The translations under genes were made by a program, and so were the position numbers. Below the pieces are notes generated by a model. It was not told where the DNA came from, searched no databases, and saw nothing but the letters and a program-made list of their open reading frames with translations. From FEN-1250 sp039918615 (GTDB lineage Bacteria > Gemmatimonadota > Gemmatimonadetes > Gemmatimonadales > Gemmatimonadaceae), in contig JBDSHG010000005.1 in the NCBI GenBank assembly GCA_039918615.1, forward strand, positions 1 to 12,518: a stretch of 12,518 nucleotides of DNA. Reading direction: 5' to 3'. This document shows, one piece after another, positions 5,813 to 12,518 of the stretch. Each line of letters begins with the position of its first letter. The stretch's first letter is position 1.

Positions 5813-7266
5813 CACACACGATACCGCGCACGCTCTTCGCGAAGCTCTGGGACGATCACCTCATTCAGGCGGAGTCCGAATCGACTCCCGCCGTGCTCTA
5901 CGTCGACCTCCATCTCGTGCACGAGGTGACGTCGCCGCAGGCGTTCTCCGTGCTGCGCGAGAGAGGGCTTCGCGTGCGGCGCACCGATCGGACGCTCGCC
6001 ACGATGGATCACTCGACTCCCACCACGCCGCGCGGTCGCGACGGACGCATCCCCATCATCGACCTGCAGGCGCGCGCGCAGCTTGCGCAGCTCGAGCAGA
6101 ACTGCGCCGACTTCGACGTGCCGCTCTTCACGCTCGGCAGCGAGCATCAAGGGATCGTGCACGTCATCGGCCCCGAGCTCGGCTTTACGCAGCCGGGGAT
6201 GACGATCGTCTGTGGCGACAGCCATACGAGCACGCACGGCGCGTTCGGCGCGCTCGCCTTCGGGATCGGAACCTCCGAAGTCGCGCACGTGCTTTCGACG
6301 CAGTGCCTGCTGCAGCGCAGGGCGCTCACGATGGAGGTGCGTGTCGACGGTGTACTTGCACCCGGCGTCACCGCGAAAGACCTGATCCTGCGCCTCATCT
6401 CCGAGATTGGCGTAGGCGGCGCGACGGGGCACATCCTCGAGTACACCGGCTCTGCCATCCGCGCGCTGTCGATGGAAGAGCGCATGACGGTGTGCAACAT
6501 GTCGATCGAGGCAGGTGCGCGTGCGGGGATGATCGCACCGGACGACACGACCTTCGAGTATCTCGCGGGGCGCCCGCACGCGCCGCGCGGCACGGACTGG
6601 GACGTCGCGCTGGCGCGCTGGCGCACCTTCGCGCCGGACGAGGGTTCGACGCACGACCGCACCGTCGTCCTCGACGCGAACAGCATCAAGCCAATGATCA
6701 CCTACGGCACCAACCCCGGCATGGGGATCGCCGTCGACGCGCCGGTGCCGACACCGTCGCACATCGCCGACGCCTCGGAGCGGCGCGCGCTCGAGAAGGC
6801 GCTCGCCTACATGGCTCTCACTCCTGGTGAGGTGCTGCTCGGGAAGGCCGTGGATGTCGTCTTCCTTGGCAGCTGCACCAACGCCCGCATCTCGGATCTC
6901 CGCCTCGCAGCAGAGGTGATGCGCGGACAGCGCGTCGCGTCGTCGGTGCGCATGCTCGTCGTTCCCGGCTCGCAGGAGGTGAAGCGGCAGGCGGAGGCCG
7001 AGGGGCTCGACGAGATCTTCCGCAGCGCGGGCGCCGAGTGGCGAGAGGCTGGGTGCTCGATGTGCATCGCGATGAATGGTGACGAGCTCGCGCCCGGCCA
7101 GTACGCTGTCAGCACGAGCAATCGCAACTTCGAGGGGAGGCAGGGGAAAGGAGGACGCACGTTCCTCGCGAGCCCGCTCACGGCGGCGGCGACCGCAATC
7201 GCTGGCCGAATTGCCGATGCTCGCGTCTTCGCCGATGCACACGCGCATGCCAACGGAGGAAGCTGA
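5809..7266 (+). CDS. leuC: 3-isopropylmalate dehydratase large subunit
   Basis: LeuC with LeuD isomerises 2-isopropylmalate to 3-isopropylmalate in leucine synthesis, and citramalate to 3-methylmalate in the citramalate route. At 485 residues it is of normal size for bacterial LeuC. It starts with the typical TLFAKLWDDH and shows HLVHEVTSPQAF, CGDSHTSTHGAFG (from Cys135) and the three [4Fe-4S] ligands: Cys356 in LGSCTN and Cys416/Cys419 in CSMC. Their spacing (60 and 3) is that of the aconitase family. The start ATG overlaps the cimA stop (ATGA). Directly behind cimA rather than leuA, it probably serves both pathways. Confidence 0.97.
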   Translation: MTHTIPRTLFAKLWDDHLIQAESESTPAVLYVDLHLVHEVTSPQAFSVLRERGLRVRRTDRTLATMDHSTPTTPRGRDGRIPIIDLQARAQLAQLEQNCADFDVPLFTLGSEHQGIVHVIGPELGFTQPGMTIVCGDSHTSTHGAFGALAFGIGTSEVAHVLSTQCLLQRRALTMEVRVDGVLAPGVTAKDLILRLISEIGVGGATGHILEYTGSAIRALSMEERMTVCNMSIEAGARAGMIAPDDTTFEYLAGRPHAPRGTDWDVALARWRTFAPDEGSTHDRTVVLDANSIKPMITYGTNPGMGIAVDAPVPTPSHIADASERRALEKALAYMALTPGEVLLGKAVDVVFLGSCTNARISDLRLAAEVMRGQRVASSVRMLVVPGSQEVKRQAEAEGLDEIFRSAGAEWREAGCSMCIAMNGDELAPGQYAVSTSNRNFEGRQGKGGRTFLASPLTAAATAIAGRIADARVFADAHAHANGGS

Positions 7267-7268
7267 CC

Positions 7269-7865
7269 ATGGAGCCCTTCGTCACGCTTCACTCCACCGG
7301 CGTCGTCCTTCCGCTCGAGAATGTCGACACCGATCAGATCATCCCGGCGCGCTTCCTCAAGACCACCGATCGTCTCGGGCTCGGCAATAACCTCTTCGCC
7401 GACTGGCGCTACGATGCGTCGGGCGCGCCGAAGCCCGACTTCGTGCTCAATCGCCCCGAAGCGAAGACGGCGCAACTGCTCGTCGCGGGAAAGAACTTCG
7501 GGTGCGGCTCCTCGCGCGAGCACGCGCCGTGGGCGCTACTCGGCTACGGCTTTCGCGCGGTGGTGAGCAGCACGTTCGCGGACATCTTCCGCAACAACGC
7601 GCTCGGCAACGGGCTCCTCCCGGTTGCGCTGGACGAGCGGGTAGTCGAACAGATCGGCGCGCTGATCGCGTCTGCGCCGCAAACGCGATTCACCATCGAC
7701 CTCGAGACACGCACCTTCGCGCTCCCGAGCGGCGAGCGCTTCGAATTCCCGATTGATCCCTTCGCGCGCCACTGCATGCTCGAGGGGGTCGACCAGCTCG
7801 GCTACCTTGCGAAGAAGGAGCCGGAGATCACTGCCTACGAGCGCACGCGCGCGGGAGCGTACTGA
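7269..7865 (+). CDS. leuD: 3-isopropylmalate dehydratase small subunit
   Basis: This 198-residue swivelling-domain subunit completes the LeuCD dehydratase and helps set substrate specificity. It begins PFVTLHSTGVVLPLENVDTDQIIPARFLK, and carries the signature GCGSSREHAPWAL (from Gly78) with the substrate-binding Ser/Arg, then FADIFRNNALGNGLLP. A strong GGAGGA at 7255-7260 lies eight bases before the ATG. Only two bases separate it from the leuC stop. Length and motifs are those of the bacterial LeuD1 type (about 200 residues), not the shorter archaeal type. Confidence 0.97.
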   Translation: MEPFVTLHSTGVVLPLENVDTDQIIPARFLKTTDRLGLGNNLFADWRYDASGAPKPDFVLNRPEAKTAQLLVAGKNFGCGSSREHAPWALLGYGFRAVVSSTFADIFRNNALGNGLLPVALDERVVEQIGALIASAPQTRFTIDLETRTFALPSGERFEFPIDPFARHCMLEGVDQLGYLAKKEPEITAYERTRAGAY

Positions 7866-8990
7866 GTGCGCGCGAAGATCGCTCTACTCCCCGGCGATGG
7901 CATCGGTCCCGAGGTGGTCGCGCAGGGCTTACGCGTGCTGGGCGCGGTGGCCGAGCGATGGGGGCACGGCTTCGATACCGAGGCGGCGCTGATCGGCGGC
8001 GCGGCGATCGATGCGACCGGCAATCCGCTCCCCGATGAAACCATCGCGCTCTGCCGCACGAGCGACGCCGTCCTCCTCGGCGCCGTGGGCGGGCCCGCGT
8101 GGGACAACCCGCGCGCGAAAGTTCGACCGGAGCAGGGGCTGCTCGGCATTCGGAAGGCGCTCGGCCTTTTCGCGAACGTGCGCCCGGTGACGATTCATCC
8201 AACGCTCGCGGCATCGTCGCCACTCAAGGCGGAAAAGCTCGCCGGCGTCGATCTCGTGGTCGTGCGCGAGCTCACTGGCGGGATCTACTTCGGCGAGAAG
8301 TCGCGCACGTCTCTTGGCGCGGACGGTGAGAGGGCAGTGGACGTGTGCACGTACTCGACGATGGAGATCGAGCGCGTCGTACGAGTGGCCGGCGCGCTCG
8401 CGCTGGCGCGGCGTGGGAAGATCACGTCGGTAGACAAGGCGAACGTGCTCGAGACCTCACGGCTCTGGCGCGAAGTGGCCACGCGCGTGCTCGCCGAGGA
8501 GTTCCCGACGCTCGAGGTCGAGCATCTGCTCGTGGATGCGTGCGCGATGCATCTGTTGCAGCGCCCCGCGTCGTTCGACGTGATCGTGACGGAGAACATG
8601 TTCGGCGACATCCTCACGGACGAAGCCTCCGTGCTCGCGGGCTCGATCGGGCTCCTCCCGTCGGCCTCGCTGGGCGCGACTATCGAGCGCGATGGCAATG
8701 CGACCACCCTTGGACTCTACGAGCCGATCCACGGCTCCGCACCGGACATCGCGGGAAAGGGACTCGCGAATCCCATTGGGATGATCGCGAGCGTCGCGAT
8801 GATGCTGCGCCACTCGCTCGGGCTCGAGGCGGAGGCGCTCGCTGTCGAAAACGCCGTCTATCGTGCGCTCGATGCGGGTGCGCTGACGGCCGACATCGCA
8901 CCGAAGAGCTCCGAGGCACGGAGCACGAGCGAAATCGGGGATGCGATTATCTCGTACCTAGCCGAACGGAGAGTAGTCGCAGCTGTCTAG
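7866..8990 (+). CDS. leuB: 3-isopropylmalate dehydrogenase
   Basis: LeuB is an NAD-dependent beta-decarboxylating dehydrogenase that oxidises 3-isopropylmalate to 4-methyl-2-oxopentanoate; in the citramalate route it oxidises 3-methylmalate to 2-oxobutyrate. The 374-residue protein starts with a GTG placed immediately after the leuD TGA, with GGGAG (7853-7857) eight bases upstream; no ATG fits the conserved N-terminus AKIALLPGDGIGPEV. Seen motifs are LFANVRPV with the substrate arginine, the catalytic Tyr163 (TYSTMEIERV) and Lys191 (VDKANVLETS), the metal-binding aspartates in FGDILTDEAS, and the NAD-site GSAPDIAGKGLANP. It is the last gene of the first unit; the stop is only 21 bases before the next -35 element and no terminator intervenes. 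Confidence 0.96.
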   Translation: MRAKIALLPGDGIGPEVVAQGLRVLGAVAERWGHGFDTEAALIGGAAIDATGNPLPDETIALCRTSDAVLLGAVGGPAWDNPRAKVRPEQGLLGIRKALGLFANVRPVTIHPTLAASSPLKAEKLAGVDLVVVRELTGGIYFGEKSRTSLGADGERAVDVCTYSTMEIERVVRVAGALALARRGKITSVDKANVLETSRLWREVATRVLAEEFPTLEVEHLLVDACAMHLLQRPASFDVIVTENMFGDILTDEASVLAGSIGLLPSASLGATIERDGNATTLGLYEPIHGSAPDIAGKGLANPIGMIASVAMMLRHSLGLEAEALAVENAVYRALDAGALTADIAPKSSEARSTSEIGDAIISYLAERRVVAAV

Positions 8991-9011
8991 CTCGCGAGAG
9001 TGCATCGGTTG

Positions 9012-9040
9012 TTGACAGGCGGCACCGGTAGTGGTATTTA
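9012..9040 (+). promoter_or_regulatory. sigma70-type promoter of the ilvD-ilvB unit
   Basis: A perfect TTGACA (9012-9017) and TATTTA (9035-9040) are separated by 17 bases. The -10 is in an unusually AT-rich patch for this DNA. A start near 9047 would place about 65 nt before the leader peptide and about 265 nt before ilvD. It begins 21 bases after leuB with no terminator in between, so transcripts from the leu unit may also enter this region. Confidence 0.65.
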
Positions 9041-9051
9041 AGTCGGACGGA

Positions 9052-9075
9052 TGCGCCGCCGGAGCAAGCGGCGCA
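9052..9075 (+). other. 5' UTR hairpin before the ilv leader peptide
   Basis: TGCGCCGC (9052-9059) pairs perfectly with GCGGCGCA (9068-9075) around an eight-base loop. It would lie within a few bases of the predicted 5' end of the ilv transcript and is followed by an A run rather than T, so it is not a terminator for leuB. A role in mRNA stability or in loading of the leader is possible; chance is not excluded. Confidence 0.35.
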
Positions 9076-9111
9076 CGAAAAAAATATCTTGAAGTCAAGA
9101 GAATCGCACAC

Positions 9112-9201
9112 GTGAATCAGTCGCTCGTCGTCGTTACCCTCGTCCTTATTCCCCTCCTTATCGTGGGGCTTATTGACGTGGGATCGAGGCGACGAGCATG
9201 A
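9112..9201 (+). CDS. Leu/Val/Ile-rich attenuator leader peptide of ilvD-ilvB
   Basis: A 29-codon ORF starts with GTG at 9112 and ends at TGA 9199-9201; AAGAGA about nine bases upstream is a weak ribosome binding site. Its sequence is dominated by branched-chain residues: Leu at 5, 10, 12, 15, 16, 20; Val at 6, 7, 8, 11, 18, 23; Ile at 13, 17, 21, that is 15 of 29, ending in SRRRA. The densest run is LVVVTLVLIPLLIV. It sits between a good promoter and a good intrinsic terminator ahead of two genes shared by the three branched-chain pathways, exactly where ilv leader peptides are found in other bacteria. The GTG is the only start that fits; no ATG is in frame nearby. Confidence 0.82.
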   Translation: MNQSLVVVTLVLIPLLIVGLIDVGSRRRA

Positions 9202-9283
9202 AACACTAAAATGCCGATCTGCCTCTCCCACCAAAGCGGGAGAGGCGAAAGTCCAAAGCCTCTTCCGACTCGGAAGGGGCTTT
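9178..9283 (+). promoter_or_regulatory. five-segment transcription attenuator of ilvD-ilvB
   Basis: Five segments give alternating pairs. A (9178-9190, last part of the leader ORF) pairs with B (9221-9231): 11 pairs, T9184-C9185 bulged. B (9221-9229) pairs perfectly with C (9238-9246): GCCTCTCCC with GGGAGAGGC. C pairs with D (9258-9266): nine pairs, one G-U, the antiterminator. D (9255-9267) pairs with E (9271-9283): the terminator. The logic is consistent: a ribosome that finishes the leader covers A, so B-C and D-E form and transcription stops; a ribosome stalled at the Leu/Val/Ile codons up to about 9163 leaves A free, so A-B and C-D form and transcription continues into ilvD. Confidence 0.72.
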
Positions 9284-9292
9284 TTTGTTTTT
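9255..9292 (+). terminator. intrinsic terminator before ilvD
   Basis: AAAGCCTCTTCCG (9255-9267) pairs with CGGAAGGGGCTTT (9271-9283): 13 pairs with one T-G wobble and a three-base loop. The stem runs into TTTTTTGTTTTT (9281-9292). It is a textbook rho-independent terminator placed 19 bases before the ilvD start, with no complete gene before it except the leader peptide. Confidence 0.88.
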
Positions 9293-9311
9293 CCGCACAC
9301 ACGGGATGGTC

Positions 9312-11006
9312 ATGGCAGCTGCAATGCGGTCGGACGTCATCAAGAAGGGGAACTCGCGCGCGCCGCACCGGAGCCTGCTCCGCGCGACGGGGCAGATTCG
9401 CGATGCTCGCGATTTCGACAAACCCTTCATCGCCGTCTGCAACTCGTACTGCGACATCGTGCCCGGCCACGTGCATCTGCAGGCGTTCGCACGCGTCGTG
9501 AAGGACGCGGTCCGCCAGGCGGGGGGAATTCCGTTCGAATTCAACACCATCGCCGTCGACGACGGCATCGCGATGGGGCATGACGGGATGCGCTACTCGC
9601 TCCCCTCGCGCGAGCTGATCGCCGACGCCGTCGAGACGATGATCGCCGCCCACTGCTTCGACGCGATGATCTGCATCCCGAACTGCGACAAGATCGTCCC
9701 CGGGATGCTGATGGGCGCGGCGCGCGCCAATCTCCCGACGGTGTTCATCTCGGGGGGTCCGATGCGCGCCGGCATGGACGCGGCGGGGAACACCGTCGAT
9801 CTCATCACGGTGTTCGAGGGCGTCGGCAAGCAGGCCGCCGGCGAGATCACGGACGCGCGGCTGCTCGAGCTCGAAGAGGTCGCCTGTCCCACCTGCGGAA
9901 GCTGTAGCGGAATGTTTACCGCGAACTCGATGAACTGCCTCTGCGAGGCGCTTGGCATCGCGCTCCCGGGCAACGGAACCATTCTGGCGACGAACCCCCG
10001 GCGGGAGGAGCTCGCCCGCTGCGCTGCGCGCCAGGTGATGTCGCTCCTCGCCGACAACGTGCGCTTCTCCGACATCGTCACTGCGCACGCGATCGACAAC
10101 GCGATGGCTCTCGACGTCGCGATGGGCGGCTCCACGAACACCGTGCTGCACGTGCTCGCCCTCGCCCACGAGACGGGGCTCGAGTATCCGGTGTCGCGCT
10201 TCAACGAGGTGGCCGAGCGCGTGCCGCAGCTGACGAAGATCAGTCCGGCGTGGGATGGCGACCGCCAGTGGCACATTGAGGATGTCGACGCAGCAGGGGG
10301 CGTACAGGCAATTCTCGCGGAGCTGGCGCTCAAGCCGGGCACACTGCGCCTCGATGCGCGCACGGTCACCGGCCGCACGCTCGGACAGAATCTCGAGGGG
10401 ATGACGAATCGCAATCGCGACTGTATCCGTCCCGTGTCGAATCCGCATGCGGAGCGTGGCGCGCTGGCAGTGCTCTTCGGGTCGCTCGCACCGGAGGGTT
10501 CGGTGATCAAGGTCGGCGCGGTCGACGCGCACCAGATGGTGTTCCGCGGCCCCGCGCGCGTCTTCGAGTGCGAGGAAGACGCCGTGAGCGCGGTGTGCTG
10601 CGGCGATCTCGAGCCCGGCTGCGTGGTCGTCGTGCGCAACGAAGGTCCCCGCGGCGGGCCGGGGATGCGCGAGATGCTGCAGCTCACTTCGATGCTCAAG
10701 GGCATGCCGCTCGGCGCCGACATCGCCCTGATCACCGACGGCCGATTCTCCGGCGGCTCGCGCGGGCTGTGCATCGGGCACGTCGCGCCCGAGGCCGCGG
10801 AGGGCGGCGCAATCGGTCTCGTCGAAGACGGGGACATGATTGCGATCGATCTCGGCGCGCGCACGATGGATCTCGAGGTCGACAGCGAGGAGATGGCCGT
10901 GCGTCGTGCAGGTTGGGAGCCGCCGGTGCCGAAGTATCAGCGCGGGTGGCTGTCGCGCTACACCCGCATGGTGACGAACGCGAGTCACGGCGCGGTGCTC
11001 GCATGA
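9312..11006 (+). CDS. ilvD: dihydroxy-acid dehydratase
   Basis: IlvD dehydrates 2,3-dihydroxy-isovalerate and 2,3-dihydroxy-3-methylvalerate to the 2-oxo acids that yield valine, leucine and isoleucine. With the ATG at 9312 it has 564 residues, normal for the family. Motifs: RSDVIKKG and APHRSLLRATG at the N-terminus, VPGHVHL, CIPNCDKIVPGM (Cys121, Cys125), CPTCGSCSGMFTANSMNCL (Cys192, 195, 198) and ITDGRFSGGSRG with the catalytic serine. Cys125 and Cys198 are the expected Fe-S ligands; whether the cluster is 2Fe-2S or 4Fe-4S is not decided here. The start has GGGA (9303-9306) five bases upstream. ATGs at 9306 and 9324 are alternatives; the latter matches the common family start MRSD. The frame also extends to a TTG at 9285 inside the terminator T tract, which is not a credible start. 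Its stop overlaps ilvB by 4 nt. Confidence 0.96.
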   Translation: MAAAMRSDVIKKGNSRAPHRSLLRATGQIRDARDFDKPFIAVCNSYCDIVPGHVHLQAFARVVKDAVRQAGGIPFEFNTIAVDDGIAMGHDGMRYSLPSRELIADAVETMIAAHCFDAMICIPNCDKIVPGMLMGAARANLPTVFISGGPMRAGMDAAGNTVDLITVFEGVGKQAAGEITDARLLELEEVACPTCGSCSGMFTANSMNCLCEALGIALPGNGTILATNPRREELARCAARQVMSLLADNVRFSDIVTAHAIDNAMALDVAMGGSTNTVLHVLALAHETGLEYPVSRFNEVAERVPQLTKISPAWDGDRQWHIEDVDAAGGVQAILAELALKPGTLRLDARTVTGRTLGQNLEGMTNRNRDCIRPVSNPHAERGALAVLFGSLAPEGSVIKVGAVDAHQMVFRGPARVFECEEDAVSAVCCGDLEPGCVVVVRNEGPRGGPGMREMLQLTSMLKGMPLGADIALITDGRFSGGSRGLCIGHVAPEAAEGGAIGLVEDGDMIAIDLGARTMDLEVDSEEMAVRRAGWEPPVPKYQRGWLSRYTRMVTNASHGAVLA

Positions 11007-12518
11007 TGCGCATCGCCCGTCAGTCGCTCGCCTCCGAGGCGCATGTGAGCGCTCCTCCTGCGCGCGAGCCCGGCGCAGACGGCTCACGCACCGGCGCGCA
11101 GCTCATCTGCGAAGGGCTCATCCGCGAGGGCGTCGAGATCATGTTCGGCATCCCTGGCGGCGCGATCATGCCGTTCTACCACGCGATGTGGGAGTACCGC
11201 GACCGTCTGCGCCACGTGCTCTGCCGCCACGAGCAGGGCGCCGGGCACGCGGCGGAAGGCTATGCGCGCACCACCGGACGCGTCGGCGTCTGCATCGCGA
11301 CGAGCGGGCCCGGCGCTACGAATCTCGTCACGCCGATCGCCGATGCCTGGATGGACTCGACGCCGATGATCGCGATCACCGGACAGGTCTCGAGTGCCGC
11401 ACTGGGCACGGATGCATTTCAGGAGACGGACATCACCGGCATCACCGTGCCGATCACGAAGCACAACTATCTCGTTCAGAACGTCGAGGATATTCCCTAT
11501 GTCATCAAGGAAGCGTTCTACCTCGCGCGAAGCGGCCGTCCCGGCCCCGTCCTCATCGACGTCACCAAGGATGCGCAACAGGCAAGGTCCATCCCGCGAT
11601 GGGATCGACCCCTCCGCCTGCCACGCCACAAGAGTGTCGGCGAGCTCGATCGCCGAGCGGTCGAGCGCGCGACCGCGCTCCTCTGCGGAGCGAAGCGTCC
11701 GCTCATCATGGCGGGGAACGGCGTAATCCAGTCGGGAGGCGCGGCCGAGCTGCGCACGCTGGCCGAGCGCACGGGGATTCCCGTGATCACGACGCTCCAC
11801 GGCAAGGGTGCGTTCCCGGAGTCGCACATGCTCAGCCTCGGCATGAGTGGGATGCACGGCTGGGTCCACGTCAACCGCGCGATCCAGGAGTGCGACGTGC
11901 TCTTCAACGTGGGTGGACGCTTCGACGATCGTGTCACCGGGAAGGTGTCGAGCTTCGCGCCGCGCGCGCAGATCATCCACGTCGACATCGATGCGAGCGA
12001 GATCGGGAAGGTCGTGCCGACGGCGATCGGCATTTGCGGCGACGCGCGATCGGCGCTCACGTCCATGCTCGAGAGCGCGCCGGCGGGGAATCACGACGAG
12101 TGGCTCGCTCGCATTCGAGCGAATCAGCGCGAACACGAGCCGCACCAGGCGTATCGCCGGCGCCCAGACACGCATGCGCTCATGCCGCACGATGTCTTCG
12201 CCTCGCTCAACCGCGCATTCCACAAGCGCACGGGCTATCGCGTCGTCACCGACGTCGGCCAGCACCAGATGTGGGCAGCACAGCTCATCGAGTGGGGACG
12301 TCCGCGCACGCACATCACGAGCGGCGGTGCGGGGACGATGGGCTTCGCGATCCCGGCGGCGCTCGGTGCCGCCCTCGCGTTCCCGACCGAAACGATCTGG
12401 GTGATCGTCGGCGACGGGGGCTTCCAGATGACGAACCAGGAGATCGCGACGATGGTGCAGGAGGACGTGCGCAACGTGAAGATCGCCGTGATCAACAACG
12501 GCTACCTCGGCATGGTGC
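11003..12518 (+). CDS. ilvB: acetolactate synthase large (catalytic) subunit, 3' end cut
   Basis: The enzyme uses thiamine diphosphate to condense two pyruvates, or pyruvate with 2-oxobutyrate, giving acetolactate or acetohydroxybutyrate. 505 codons lie in the window and the frame is open at the edge; full-length proteins are about 560-600 residues, so most is here. After an N-terminal extension of about 30 residues come LICEGLIREGVEIMFGIPGGAI, the catalytic Glu77 (CRHEQGAGHAAEGYA), ATSGPGATNLVTPIADAWMDSTP, FQETDITGITVPITKHNYLV, and the central domain with NVGGRFDDRVTG. The ThDP/Mg motif is GDG at 470-472 followed by NN at 498-499, then GYLGMV at the edge. The MDSTP, FQETD and GGRFDDR motifs mark anabolic AHAS rather than glyoxylate carboligase or the catabolic form. 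The ATG at 11003 overlaps the ilvD TGA. The regulatory subunit ilvN and ilvC would be expected downstream. Confidence 0.95.
   Translation, partial: MMRIARQSLASEAHVSAPPAREPGADGSRTGAQLICEGLIREGVEIMFGIPGGAIMPFYHAMWEYRDRLRHVLCRHEQGAGHAAEGYARTTGRVGVCIATSGPGATNLVTPIADAWMDSTPMIAITGQVSSAALGTDAFQETDITGITVPITKHNYLVQNVEDIPYVIKEAFYLARSGRPGPVLIDVTKDAQQARSIPRWDRPLRLPRHKSVGELDRRAVERATALLCGAKRPLIMAGNGVIQSGGAAELRTLAERTGIPVITTLHGKGAFPESHMLSLGMSGMHGWVHVNRAIQECDVLFNVGGRFDDRVTGKVSSFAPRAQIIHVDIDASEIGKVVPTAIGICGDARSALTSMLESAPAGNHDEWLARIRANQREHEPHQAYRRRPDTHALMPHDVFASLNRAFHKRTGYRVVTDVGQHQMWAAQLIEWGRPRTHITSGGAGTMGFAIPAALGAALAFPTETIWVIVGDGGFQMTNQEIATMVQEDVRNVKIAVINNGYLGMV

Noticed and set aside
9285..9311. ilvD start at the TTG in the terminator T tract, giving 573 residues
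   Set aside because: A start inside the U tract of the terminator has no ribosome binding site, and the extra residues are not part of the conserved N-terminus. ATG 9312 has GGGA at proper spacing.

Overview
The window is high-GC bacterial DNA from a diderm: it encodes a TonB-dependent outer-membrane receptor and, in its right two thirds, a complete-looking stretch of branched-chain amino-acid biosynthesis genes. The gene content, the citramalate-synthase-led leu operon and the style of the PH/SHOCT protein would fit Gemmatimonadota or a similar phylum, but that is inference; nothing here fixes the taxon.

Left part (1-3013): the 3' end of a RidA-family gene, a small secreted Cys/His/Met-rich protein of unknown function, and a TonB-dependent receptor, all on the + strand. 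A convergent gene on the - strand (3841-3011) encodes a soluble protein with a bacterial PH-like domain and a C-terminal SHOCT motif; it has an internal start codon with a stronger ribosome binding site than the full-length start.

Right part (about 3945-12518): two consecutive + strand biosynthetic units. Unit 1 is promoter - leader peptide - terminator-type hairpin - cimA - leuC - leuD - leuB, the genes tightly packed (4-nt overlap, 2-nt gap, 0-nt gap). Unit 2 is promoter - leader peptide - intrinsic terminator - ilvD - ilvB (4-nt overlap, ilvB running off the window). CimA makes citramalate from pyruvate and acetyl-CoA; LeuCD and LeuB turn it into 2-oxobutyrate (and make leucine precursors from isopropylmalate); IlvB and IlvD are shared by the Ile, Val and Leu routes. 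No leuA, ilvN, ilvC or ilvE is inside the window.

The most interesting content lies in the two intergenic regions. Each holds a short unannotated ORF loaded with branched-chain codons, followed by mutually exclusive RNA pairings ending in a terminator hairpin just before the first structural gene: classical ribosome-mediated transcription attenuators. The amino acids in each leader match the products of the genes behind it: the cimA-leu leader uses only Leu and Ile codons, whereas the ilvD-ilvB leader uses Leu, Val and Ile (15 of 29 codons). The pairings were worked out by hand from the sequence and have not been folded computationally.
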